Origin: Serpula lacrymans var. lacrymans S7.9
Lineage: Eukaryota > Basidiomycota > Agaricomycetes > Boletales > Serpulaceae
Length of the DNA stretch: 64,000 nt
Direction of reading: 5' to 3'
Assembly: GCF_000218685.1 (NCBI RefSeq)
Contig: NW_006763293.1
Location: 1,609,968-1,673,967, forward strand
Shown: positions 22,936 to 33,673 of the stretch, piece by piece
How positions within the stretch are numbered: position 1 is the first letter of the stretch
Layout of the letters: every line of letters begins with the position of its first letter
Made by a program: the position numbers and the translations under genes
Notes under the pieces: model-generated
What the model was told of the DNA's origin: nothing
Database searches by the model: none
Seen by the model: only the letters and a program-made list of their open reading frames with translations

Positions 22936-23682
22936 ATGCCTTCATATGCCATCGTACCTTCGTCCTCACACCACGGCCACGGCCATGGTCAACCTATCGT
23001 ATATCCTACTAGTCGTCGCTCAGGCTCACACTCGCGACATGGCCACCGTGGACAAGAATATTACACAGACGGGACTCCCGTACACCATTCCACATCACTG
23101 AGACGTCATGTATCAGCTGGCTATCAAGGGAGTTATGCAACTCCAGTCTCCACAGCCCACTATACACCTTCCTCTCATCACTCTCACCATCACGGTGGAG
23201 GTCACCACCACTCTCACAGTGGAGGGGCAAATTATTACACTGTGCCAGCGAGTCCGCGTCTCACCAGCGGTAGAAGCCGTCATCATCACAGCTCTTCGAT
23301 GCCACCAGTGATCGATATGCGAAAACACGGGAACGGACACCACATCGTGGTATGTCCAGCTTTTTTTGTTAACGGTCAACGACTTACCGGGTGGGATTTT
23401 TAGCAATCTGATTCTGGAAGACACCACGGATACTATGACGCCCACCCGAGTCATGGCTCCCACCAATATCGCACGCCCAGCATGGGAGAGCGGTTTCGCT
23501 CCTTCTTTGGGATGGACCCATCCTACAGCTCACGGCCCGCCTACCAAGACCCACGCCATCATCAGAGTAAACACCGCACGCGAAAGGGTCTGTGGTGTTT
23601 TGGAGCAGTGGACCACAGAGGCTTAGTTGACAAGCATGGGCGTGAAGTTGACCACCGCGGAAGATTGATTCACAAGTTTTAA
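22936..23682 (+). CDS. Histidine-rich protein of unknown function
   Basis: Two exons (22936..23349 and 23404..23682, 54-nt intron) with the splice joining HHIV to QSDSGRHHGYYD. The first exon is dominated by His, Ser, Gly and Tyr with runs such as SSHHSHHHGGGHHHSHSGG. The last 45 residues are more ordered and basic (GERFRSFFGMDP, KGLWCFGAVDHRGLVDKHGR). No signal peptide or membrane helix is seen. The His clusters could bind metal or drive condensation; this is only composition-based. The C-terminal segment with its Trp-Cys-Phe core is the part most likely conserved. Confidence 0.7.
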
Positions 23683-24187
23683 CTTTGGGATATGAACCTG
23701 ATGAAAAGCGCTTCGTTCATGCTATTATCTTTATAAGTACCTTAAGATTTTCTGTCTTGCACTCATCATGTACTGTACCAATATCCGAGTCATAGTTTCA
23801 TGCTAGGGTTACTGGGGTCCGTCATTTGGGAGGACTCCAGGGGACGTTACATTATGATATGCTATCCTGTGACTGTCCATTTTTTGTAGGCGTTCGTGTC
23901 ACGCTTTCTTTGTCTTCCAACTTGAACAGTCCAAAGTCAAGGTTGTCTTGTTTCCACCGCGTCTGTGCTCTGCAAGTCATACTCAAAGGTAAAAACATGT
24001 TCTTTCTGCCCCCTTTGATGATTCAGAGTGGAATCTCTATCGACCCACGCTGGAGACAGTTTGTTGGGTCGATGTGAAGACCAAAAATGTTCTAGATACT
24101 TCTGAGGGGTGCCCTTTCAATTTGCGACCATCGTTTTCATTCACAAAAACTCGTCAACTGATTATAATCGCGTAGCTGAGAATTACC
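23683..24187. other. Intergenic, SSU72 promoter
   Basis: 505 bp between two plus-strand genes. A short open frame (23826..24077) lacks recognisable protein features and is not called. Confidence 0.4.
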
Positions 24188-25326
24188 ATGGATCCACGGA
24201 GAGCACAAGATCCTCGCCTTGCCCGTGCTGACCCTCGTTTGCAACGCATGCAGTCATCTGCCCCCTCCAATGCAATGGACTCTCAGCCACCCCAAATGGG
24301 CGCATCTTCCTGGCCACAAAACGGCAGCTATCTCAATGCCGTTCAGCAGCAACCAATTCCTCAACCTGCGACTCGTGAGCTTTCCGCGACGCAGACACCG
24401 CCTCCCCAGCAAGGATCGAGTGGCCCATCTTCGAGCAACTCAGGTCCACCTCGCACCCCATCCCCATACAAAGCACGTCCGCTGTTCTGTGTGGTTTGCG
24501 CTAGCAACCAGGTATTTCACATCTGAGATGAGCTATTTTTAATAAAAGTCTTCATACGTTCTCAAGTAGAACCGGTCTATGGAAGGTCACTCTGTTTTGC
24601 AGTTGGTGTTCTTCGCCTTGATCAAACGAATGCATATCGGCTGACAAAGCTCCTCAAAGAAAGGCAGGGTACCGCGTCATTTCATCTGGCACTGGCTCTG
24701 CTGTCCGTCTGCCTGGACCATCGATAGACAAACCAAACATATATCCATTTGGAACGCCTTACCATACAATATACGAGGAATTGACTTCGAAAGACACTAG
24801 ATTGTGAGTACACACACTTATGTGCCTGTACCCAGCCGTTGATATCAGAAGCGTGACCAAGATATACCGCCAATGGCCTTCTACACATGCTGGATCGCAA
24901 CAGGCGACTCAAACTCGCTCCAGAACGTTGGCAGGAGAGTAGGACAGTTGCAGATGTGGTGATTACTTGCGAAGAGCGTTGTTTTGATGCCGTTTGTGAT
25001 GGTGAAGATCAATCCTCGATTATTCCTGCTACTCAGTTCTTAACATCGCTACAGATCTACTTGCTCGAGGAGGCGACTTCAATCGACCGGTTCACATTAT
25101 AAATATAGAAATAAAAGATAACCACGAAGAAGCCCTTATTGCAGGAAAGGCTATGCTCGATTTGGCTTCCGCAGTAAGTTATGCGTTGGCAGCTTCCCTT
25201 ATGCATCCTGATTTATGATCACAGATCGAATCATCAAATGATATTGATGATGAAATCGAAAGTATATTGAAAGCACAACAGGAACGCCATCCTCATAGCC
25301 TTCTTCACGCTGTCGCTTTTTATTGA
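24188..25326 (+). CDS. SSU72: RNA polymerase II CTD phosphatase Ssu72
   Basis: Dephosphorylates Ser5/Ser7 of the RNA polymerase II CTD, in the cleavage/polyadenylation factor. The catalytic CX5R site is split by the first intron: [22 protein letters not shown]. Then come [20 protein letters not shown], the general Asp region [20 protein letters not shown] and the tail [20 protein letters not shown]. Acceptor choice at 24659 rather than 24649 restores KAGYR. The first ~95 residues are a Gln/Pro/Ser-rich disordered extension absent in yeast Ssu72. Confidence 0.93.
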
Positions 25327-25765
25327 TGGATGCCATCAAAAGTACTGGAAGTACCAAGTTCTTTCTGATTGTGCGATTTTTTTTTTAATAGATTGCTTTA
25401 TGGTTAAATTTGCTTATCTAGATGTGAACATACCACCCGTCACTGTCGTAACAATTGCATAACTTGTACCCCTGAAGAGACGTTTCTTTCAGACTGAGCG
25501 CTCGGACAAAAGTCATCCCCGATAATTAAGCTACGGTGAAAAAAATGTTAATTGGTACAATATGTGTTGTCTTGCATGATTCAAAAAATTCGCCCTACAA
25601 TTCAGCATAGTAACACACTAACAGTCATGGAAAACAGGGAAATGATGAGTGCAGCACCGATATATCACATCGTCCAACCTCCCCCTTTTTGACCAACTTC
25701 AGCTATAAACAAAGAGCCCTATCGAGTGAATTCTATTGTACACAAAGATGATAAGCATTAGCAAT
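25327..25765. other. Convergent 3' interval
   Basis: Tail-to-tail interval between SSU72 and the Cys-rich gene. It is AT-rich with T and A runs, consistent with two terminators. No gene seen. Confidence 0.45.
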
Positions 25766-27257
25766 CTATCCACGGGATGTGGTCGGACCGGTATGTGCAA
25801 AAGTCGGTGCAAAAGGCGCGTGGTGTGTGTATGGTGCGTGTAATGGAGTACCTTGTATGCGAGGAACACCGTCATTCGTATCGTTCCACGATTTTGGCGG
25901 ATGTAAGCCAACTCCCGCTAGCTGCTGTCTAGCTGCTTTAAATTCTAACTCCTCGGCTTGATTCTGTGCCACGAGAGCAGCCTTGGCCTCTGCTTGCCTC
26001 TGCAGCTCAGCCTCTGATTCGTCAGAGAGGTAATCTGTGAAACCACCGTCCGAAATTATGGTAGCATCTGAGAGAGAGCCTGATCCGCGGGAGCCTGAGC
26101 TACCGCTATCGCTACTGCCACTACTGGAGTTACTTGCAATCTCCATTGCTGCCATGGCTTCCTCTACGGTAGACTTCTTCGGCACCACCCGCGTTGTGAC
26201 AGTGTTCTGGCGTTCTCGCGTGCCAAACGTAGAAGGTTTCAGCGGCGGTGTAGTCGTGCTAGACGTCGAAGCAGAGCGAGACAGCGAAGACTGGCGTGGG
26301 GCCTCTTCTGAGGCCTTCATCGAAGAGAGAGCCGACGATAGCGATGCTCGTCCAGCCGTGTTACGTCGAGAAACTGATCCCTCTAATTCGACGTTTTTCC
26401 GCACGGGAGAAGAGCGAGATTTTTCTGAAGGATCCGAATTGTGACGACGCTGTGGAAGATACTGATCTATGAAATTTGAATTTGGGAGGGAAGAGGGCGC
26501 TCCCGGTGAACGCGAGTTTGGACCTAGCGTAGATGACTGCTGGGGTGGACTGCCACCTGGACGTCCTCTGGCTGCAATAGAGAGGGACTGAGCCCTGTCG
26601 TGCTGGTCACGGCTGTTGGATCTGACTGGTTGATTAGTGCAGCTGTTTCTGCGGTCGAGAGCGGGTTTTGATGCTTGTGCACCTGCGCTGCGACCGATTG
26701 TGCCGACAGGGAGAGAGTTTCCCTTGGGCATGAGACTGTCGAGAAGCGATTTTATTTCTGCGGGTATGGGTACGTGGTGTACGATGCTGACTGAAGGCCA
26801 GTCTGCGGCATGAATGTAGTGTTGTTCGTTGATAGCTGGGGGACGACAGCAGCCTGGCCAGCCTGGATTGTGATAGACAGACTTGATCTGAGGGTTTGCT
26901 CGAGCCCACTGTAGCGGGAGATGGAGGATATTAGAGGAATGATGAGGATGATGGGAAAGGCATTACCCTGCAGTAGCCACAGCCATTGAATGACTTTACT
27001 GGAGAGAGAGGTGAGAGGTGGGAAAAGAAAGAGATGGAGAAGAATACCTTCTGCGTTCTTGAGATGGAGGACATCATGGCTAGGATGGAGAGCTCTGTTG
27101 TAGCAGACGTCTTTAATATGGGGACACCTGAGGAGAGAGTGAGATGGGAGCAGCGCATGAGATGGGGGACATACCTGGCGCCACTAGGTTTGAATACTCT
27201 GCACATGGGACAGGGAATGGGAGAGGAGGGGTCAGTTGAATCATAGGGATAACACAT
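25766..27257 (-). CDS. Cys-rich N-domain plus disordered tail, unknown function
   Basis: Spliced from ATG at 27257 to stop at 25766 with introns near 27120..27175, 26995..27045 and 26911..26966. The first ~65 residues contain regularly spaced cysteines: PCPMCRVF, GARCPHIKDVC, NGCGYCRWA, then PGWPGCCRPP. This pattern suggests a zinc-binding fold specific to fungi. A conserved-looking segment HAADWPSVSIVHHVPIPAEI follows. Residues beyond ~140 are Ser/Arg/Pro-rich and disordered, with a predicted helix EAELQRQAEAKAALVAQNQA and the end PTTSRG. I do not recognise the family. A 5' exon upstream of 27257 is possible. Confidence 0.7.
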
Positions 27258-27687
27258 GACAGACCACTGCAAGGGATAAAGCGATGATAAAAATGCTATA
27301 GGAAAGACGAGCGCAGGATACTAAATAAGGGCCGGGATATCGTCTCTTCTCAGAAGGCAGGCCGGCATGTGGTTCTGCTGATCGCTTCCGTCCGCGTCCA
27401 CTCTTCATCATCCCCAACACCCCCATCTCCAGCGCACTGCACACAAAAACATATACTACCCGCGTGCTGGATACCAGCGCACCAGGCCGTCGTCGTCGTC
27501 GTCCACCACAGCGACCAGCCTCTTATCACTCGATGCTGAGGCCACCCGCGGAGATCGCCAGAGATAATCCGTGGGAACATCTTGCCGCTCTCGGCATGCC
27601 CACATCAGAAATCCTCCATTCCACCGAGACCAGTCCATAACATAGCTCTGTTCTGTCCAGACACCACCACCACCTTCATCTCTGACA
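27258..27687. promoter_or_regulatory. Divergent promoter, Cys-rich gene / NCS1
   Basis: 430-bp head-to-head interval. It is GC-richer than its neighbours, with CGTCGTCGTCGTC and CACCACCACCACC microsatellite-like runs near 27490 and 27665. No gene is called. Confidence 0.4.
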
Positions 27688-28559
27688 ATGGGCAAATCAC
27701 AGAGCAAACTCTCCCCAGAACAGCTCGCTGACCTCCAGAAAAATACATACTGTAAGTCTTTCCTCCTATCTCAATCACGCTATCACATCTTTTCAGCCAT
27801 CTCTCTCCTGCCCCTGTAGTTGACAAGCGAGAACTCCAGCAATGGTCTCTGTCCCCTTTCTGCTGACACAATTCCACTCTAACCCTTTTATTTCGGCCAA
27901 TTAGGTACAAGGGCTTTCTCAAAGATTGTCCATCCGGTCAGCTGGACAAGACCGAGTTTGGTCGGATATACAAGCAATTCTTTCCTTTCGGAGATCCTGG
28001 TGAATTCGCGGATTACGTCTTCAATGTCTTCGACGAGAACAAGAACGGAACAATCGACTTTAAGGAATTTATATGTGCTCTTAGTGTCACGAGTCGCGGT
28101 CGTCTCGACGAAAAGCTCAAGTGTACGTCCCCTCGGCCACACGCCACATATTCCCTCTCTTATTCATCTCGACCTATCATAGGGGCTTTCCAGCTCTACG
28201 ATATAGACAAGGACGGCTTCATTACTTATGACGAAATGCTTATGATTGTCCAGTCAATATACAAAATGACGGGTCAAATGGTTAAACTACCACCCGACGA
28301 AGATACCCCTGAGAAGGTATATCCTCCTTCTTACTCCTCGGCCCATCTTTTCACCCTTTCCGTTCCGTCTTTCAGCGTGTGGACAAGATATTTCATAATA
28401 TGGACCGTGACAAAGATGCGAAGCTAACATACGAAGAGTTCGTTGAGGGTAGCAAGCAAGACCCAACTATAGTCCAGGTCTGTCCATATGTCCCTCTCCA
28501 CCGCGGTAATAGACTCAACCTTTGATCAGGCACTATCACTTTATGATGGCCTAGTATGA
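27688..28559 (+). CDS. NCS1: Frequenin / neuronal calcium sensor NCS-1
   Basis: EF-hand calcium sensor that in fungi activates phosphatidylinositol 4-kinase Pik1 and supports calcium tolerance. Starts [17 protein letters not shown], an N-myristoylation site (Gly2, Ser6). EF1 is degenerate (SGQLDKTEF). The others bind calcium: [26 protein letters not shown] and [13 protein letters not shown]. The end is ALSLYDGLV. At least five introns, including one between CAATG and GTACAAGG that restores [10 protein letters not shown]. The size is about 190 residues, as in the family. Confidence 0.95.
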
Positions 28560-28846
28560 GGAGATGTTTCAGATTAGTGATGTGTGTTGTATTGTGTAAG
28601 GACCATGATTTTCATGTACTTGTCTACCGACTGTACAGAATCTAACATTCCATTTTTAGATCTTTCTGTCATTGACTTCGTCATCTCCAGACCATTAAAG
28701 CTGATGTAGTAGTAATATAACATTATTGCTTCCTTTTCTCGACTAGCAGTGGACTTTCACGTTGGTCCTTCGTGCCAGCCAAATTTGTACACTTCCACGG
28801 AAATGTAATTAAATTCAAGTTGTACAGGCGGACAGCCGTATGTAGT

Positions 28847-29914
28847 CTATTGGATTGGTTTTGGATTTGACTTGCCGTACTTCTCTAGAACTTCAAGCTC
28901 CACGGCATCGCCCACCCAAGAATAGAGGCCTTCAGCGAATTGGAGGTTATCCACTTCTGCATTGAACAACTTGGCAAAGTCCTGGGGTTGCCCCATTTGC
29001 TGGGCATTCATTGAGGCAAAAGGTGATACCGACATGTCACGCGCGGAAGAAGCAGCTATATTTCCATATCCCATTCCAAGATCAGACCACTTTCCGCAGT
29101 TCCAGACAGAAGATACTAGAACATACCGTTATCATATCCAAGAATAAGACGGTACAAGCCATTCAGGCCGAAGAAGTTGAGAAAATACCACGACAGTGAC
29201 GAAACCCACCGGACGTCCATATTGGGAGTTTCGATCCCTCGTTGCAGCATGGATTTAAAACCGAGGGTCAAGGGAAATGGTAGTTTGACTAGAGGGAATG
29301 AGGTAAGCTCTAGACTCGTGTAGTAGGATAATGTACGGACTTAGCACAAATCCTTGGAAAAAGAAGTTGATCCAGCCCATAATGACCATCTGTGGTACCA
29401 TCATCACCATCTGAGTTTTCAGGCCCGACATCATACCGTCCATGGCGGCTGGGTCCGATAAAAAGTTTGCAGCGGCACTTGGGGCGTCACCTTGCCGAGG
29501 ACCGTCTTTGAGATATGTGCCTGCCTTGAGAGATTCTGCAAGACTTCTTGAGTAAGACTTGTAATAGGATGGTGGGATGGGGGAATTGGCGGAGGTGGAG
29601 CGAAGGATTTGGGAACGTGTCAAAGCGCGCCTGTTTTTGGCGTAAGGTGAATTCAAGGGTACAACCCAGAAGAAAGGATACCGACGCACTGTTCGCGAAT
29701 GGCTGCGCGTGTTTGGGTCTTCGGAGTCGCTTGCAACAGAACTACAATATAATGTCTTAGAACTCCAACAAGAATCTGCATCAACACGATAATTAGAATA
29801 TCTGTCTCAACCATAGGCTGAATGCTGCAATGAACGTACCATAACGACGGTAATGGGAAATAGAACCCAATCCCGTATTTGTGGGTCAAGAAACAGAGAT
29901 AACGTCTGCATCAT
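28847..29914 (-). CDS. EMC3: ER membrane protein complex subunit 3
   Basis: EMC3 is the Oxa1/YidC-like core of the EMC insertase in the ER. The protein starts [20 protein letters not shown], continues [20 protein letters not shown] (TM1), [37 protein letters not shown] (TM2), [20 protein letters not shown], and [20 protein letters not shown] (TM3). It ends [15 protein letters not shown]. Exons are recognised near 29840..29914, 29672..29760, 29350..29632, 29165..29275 and 28847..29085, with approximate edges. Three hydrophobic segments and the Met-rich second segment fit the family. Confidence 0.9.
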
Positions 29915-30356
29915 TACCAGCTCCTAACAGGCTACAGTGAGTTCTACAATTTTGTGGAAGATGCTAAACCTCATACGTATACCAGACTCGGAATCTACAG
30001 TAATGGCTGTTTGGCATTATTTGGCAGAGCGGCGGTCAACCATTCCTTGATGCACACCTTACTCATCTTCAACTATCCTGTTGGAGCTTTGAGCTGCTAT
30101 GAAGTAAAATATCTAAACACAATCGAGCAATATGTGTATGGGTTACAAGGAAACCATGATGCACCAGAATTTTTTGGTCGGATAACAAACCACAACTACA
30201 TTATCCTCAAGGCCTGACAGCTACAATAGATCAGATCAGAGTCGATGAATAGGGGTGGCTCTACTCCATCGACAATACAATACTTGTACTCCGTGAGATG
30301 AAATCCAGAGCATATACGCTGCAAAAGTAACAGTCGTATAACAAAGAGTGAAAGGA
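29915..30356. other. Intergenic, EMC3 promoter and IMP4 3' end
   Basis: 442 bp between two minus-strand genes. An open frame at 29954..30217 (plus) has no recognisable feature and is not called. Confidence 0.4.
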
Positions 30357-31554
30357 TCATGATAGTAGACTCCGTTTTTTTGCGGTTCGAGTATAATGCG
30401 ACAGAACCCATTCTCGTTCTGCTTCAGACTGCTCGAGAGTTCCCTGCCGTATTTCGTACGCTTTAATGGATGGGTAAGATCGGTGATAATTCGCAAGGAG
30501 TAACGATGACTCACGTTTCATTTCGAACCTTGGCCCAACTTCAGCCAACTGAACTTCACGTGGGATCTTTGCAAAAACGTGGTGCCTTCATCGAACTATG
30601 AATTCATTTTGTTCACGAAGATGTGAAGAGGCTCACCGAAATGAGATGCAGTCGTCTTCATTTGAAAATGTCATCACTCTCTTACTATCTTCTTTAGCAA
30701 CGGGGAATAGATATTTCAGCACGTCTTGTATCCGCTTCCCTAGTTTGGAGTCGAACTTTTCGAATATTAGATGTGGATACTGCTCTGAAACAGTTGATGA
30801 TTTGAATGTCGCTATATCGTGTCTGAGGGAAACGCCATGTAGTGTGAAATATACGGTAGGCCCGTACGGGAAATGCGAAACGATCATGGCATCTGAGGAG
30901 TAAGATAAATATGAACCTGCGAGAGAGTGATGGATGATACTGATACTGACCTGGAACACCTCGATGTTCATGCAAAACGATGAGGTCGGTAATATTGTTA
31001 GCTCTACATGCCTCGGCCAAGTCTTTCATCACATAATTTCCTCGATTGATTCGACTGGAGTTGGGGAATACTAGTCGTATTTCCTGGGGTCAAGCGTACA
31101 GTTAGTGAACGAGACATACGACAAACAAAGAAACTAACTTTTGCAAATTGTAGGAGTTTTGAGCTTGGATCTCTGGACGTCGTAATGACAATTTTTGGAT
31201 CTCTTATGCCGACATGGGAGTATTCACTATCTATATGGGTACTAGGTTCTATAGATAACAAGTCGTCCCATTAGAGGCCTCCTCCATGAGAATAGGAACT
31301 GCAAAACTCACCTACTTGCGCGTAGTCAAAAGCGAGATCTTTCCCAAGTGTTTTTGCGTCTTTTGTCAGCTCTGTGGGCACTGATTTACCCGAAGCCAAA
31401 GCCTGCTTTATCTGCTGCTTCTTTTCGTATACATGCCTCTCCTGAGCCTCCACAGACTTGGCATAAACGTATTGGCGACGCTCGCGTGTTTGTCTGCGAA
31501 GCTGGGTACTTTGTTAAGGTCGTCTTTGTACGAGTGTGCCAATGAACATACCAT
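30357..31554 (-). CDS. IMP4: U3 snoRNP protein Imp4 (Brix domain)
   Basis: Imp4 joins Imp3 and Mpp10 in the SSU processome for 18S rRNA maturation. The coding start is unusual: the ATG at 31552..31554 is followed directly by a 50-nt intron, and the next exon begins [20 protein letters not shown], the standard Imp4 N-terminus. The Brix domain reads [57 protein letters not shown] and [17 protein letters not shown]. It ends with [15 protein letters not shown] and [10 protein letters not shown]. Introns also occur near 31270, 31080, 30905, 30595 and 30460..30515. Confidence 0.93.
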
Positions 31555-31886
31555 GAATGTGAATTTCGAGATGAAAGTGGTCGCTTGGAAGTAGTGGCTG
31601 AGCCGATTGTGCAGTATTGTTGCCGGGTCAAAAAAAGTAACCGAAAGCGTGACCGAAAGCGACATACGTTCCCACGGTAAAAAAAGCCAAAGGTTTTGGA
31701 TGACCCATCGCGTTTCTTCATAACAAACTACAACAACGCGTCGCGTAGCGTGTTGAAACTGCACAAATACGTGCAATTTCTTTCAGTTATAAAAGACCTG
31801 GGTTCACTCTCCTTCTCTTTACTCTTCGTCCTTCACAGTCATATACTTTCTTGACTTTTTATTGCAACATATCCATCTACATCGTT
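31555..31886. promoter_or_regulatory. Divergent promoter IMP4 / RNR small subunit with MCB-like sites
   Basis: 332 bp between divergent starts. It holds a perfect MluI cell-cycle box ACGCGT at 31736..31741, an adjoining TCGCGT, and an ATCGCGT at 31708..31714. Two exact copies of ACCGAAAGCG lie at 31640..31649 and 31652..31661, 12 bp apart. MCB/E2F-type sites drive S-phase transcription of ribonucleotide reductase in yeasts, so their presence next to this gene is in keeping. Binding itself is inferred. Confidence 0.6.
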
Positions 31887-33237
31887 ATGGCATCCACACT
31901 CTCTCCCACCCCCATCTCTTCCCCAAGCAAGCGGGTTAGTAAAATCCTTCAAGACCTCGTTATTGACTCGTCCGAAGTGGATGATGTTGAGGATATTCGT
32001 AAGAAATTTGTTGGCGACGTTGACCTTCCTGAGAGTACGTGTTACTTTTTTCTTTTAATCTATTCTATAGACTAACCGATACTTCAGGTGAAGAGCCTCT
32101 CCTGAAAGACTCTAAACGTCGCTTTGTATTATTCCCTATTCAGTATCATGAAGTAAGTATCAAGTCTACTCATAACCTTAATAGCTTACTTACATCTTTC
32201 TTAGATTTGGCAAATGTACAAGAAAGCTGAGGCATCTTTCTGGACTGCCGAGGAAATGGATCTTTCCAAAGACGTTCACGATTGGGCCAACCGTCTGAAC
32301 GACAATGAACGTCACTTCATTTCACATGTTTTGGCTTTCTTTGCTGCTTCTGATGGCATTGTAAATGAAAACCTTGTGGAGCGGTTTTCCAACGAGGTTC
32401 AGGCCGCTGAGGCTCGTTGCTTCTATGGATTCCAGATTATGATGGAGAACATTCACTCGGAAACTTATTCCCTCCTCATCGACACATACATCAAAGACCC
32501 TTCAGAAAGGGAGTATCTGTTTGATGCCGTCGAGACCATACCCTGTGTCAAACGCAAGGCAGACTGGGCGTTGACGTGGATTTCAGACAATCGTTCAACC
32601 TTTGCCGAACGTTTAGTGGCTTTTGCCGCAGTCGAAGGCATTTTCTTCTCCGGATCTTTTGCCTCAATCTTCTGGTTGAAGAAGCGTGGTTTGATGCCTG
32701 GTTTGACGTTCTCCAACGAGCTCATCAGTCGTGACGAGGGAATGCACACCGACTTTGCGTGTTTGTTGTTCAGTCACCTGAAGCGTCGTCCTCACCCCGA
32801 CGTTGTGAGGAGAATTATCACCGAGGCAGTCGTGATCGAGCAAGACTTCCTGACGGGTACGTATTATTTATCATTTCAATGTACAGTTATTGAATGATTG
32901 TGTATAGATGCTCTACCATGCGCACTGATCGGAATGAACTCGAAGCTCATGCGTCAATATATTGAGTTCGTTGCTGATCGTCTGCTTGTATCATTGGGGA
33001 ACGACAAAGTCTACAACGTGACGAACCCCTTCGACTTCATGGACATGATCTCGCTCCAAGGGAAGACGAACTTTTTCGAAAAGCGTGTCTCGGATTATAC
33101 CAAGGCCAACGTTAACCACAATAATGCATCGCAGCAAGAGTCGACGACGAGCAAAACATTGTATGTCTATTTGATTTTTCAATGATCTGGATGATTTGTT
33201 GACTGTAATTTTTAGTTCTCTTGACGAGGACTTTTAG
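31887..33237 (+). CDS. RNR2: Ribonucleotide reductase small subunit (class Ia)
   Basis: Makes the diferric-tyrosyl radical used by RNR to reduce ribonucleoside diphosphates. Starts [20 protein letters not shown]. The core shows [73 protein letters not shown] with IHSE (iron ligands Glu/His and the radical Tyr region), [15 protein letters not shown] and [11 protein letters not shown]. The C-terminal FSLDEDF is the peptide that docks on the large subunit; the last intron splits its Phe codon. Five or more introns near 32033, 32152, 32858 and 33161. Confidence 0.96.
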
Positions 33238-33673
33238 AATTGTTACTTGTCTCTGGTTATATTTACTTATTGCATAAGGTTTTTATAGTTCACGCGTTAT
33301 TTGTTGTATGTCTTACTAGATCTGTATGTCTTAATGTATCTTTATTACGTATTCACTGCATGTTGGCCTTGTGCCATGATTTTACAATATGATGACTTGA
33401 CTTTAGAATATTTCGTGGCTCTTGTGAGATTTGGACCGAAAGCATCCGAACACAAGTGGTCATAGGTCTGAGCGGCACCTTTTGACAAGATAAGATGATC
33501 GATTCTAGGCCGCGGCTTCTGCCTATCACCGGATGCCATGAGAGAACGCCAGTATTAGGGTTAAGGTTCGCAAGCCGGAAGCTGCGAGTCAGATTGCCGT
33601 GCCATCCGACCGGTGCTAGTATCCTTGAACGTTGGACTGAACCACAAAGAACCTTTAGATAATAAGCCATGCC
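33238..33673. other. Intergenic
   Basis: Between RNR2 and the Zn2Cys6 gene, both plus strand. It begins AT-rich (RNR2 terminator) and becomes GC-richer toward the promoter. No gene seen. Confidence 0.4.

Noticed and set aside
26037..26444. 135-codon open frame on the plus strand
   Set aside because: Antisense of the Ser-rich disordered tail of the Cys-rich gene.
27480..27680. CGTCGTCGTC and CACCACCACC runs as a tandem-repeat locus
   Set aside because: Only three to five units each; within the range of ordinary promoter/5' UTR sequence.
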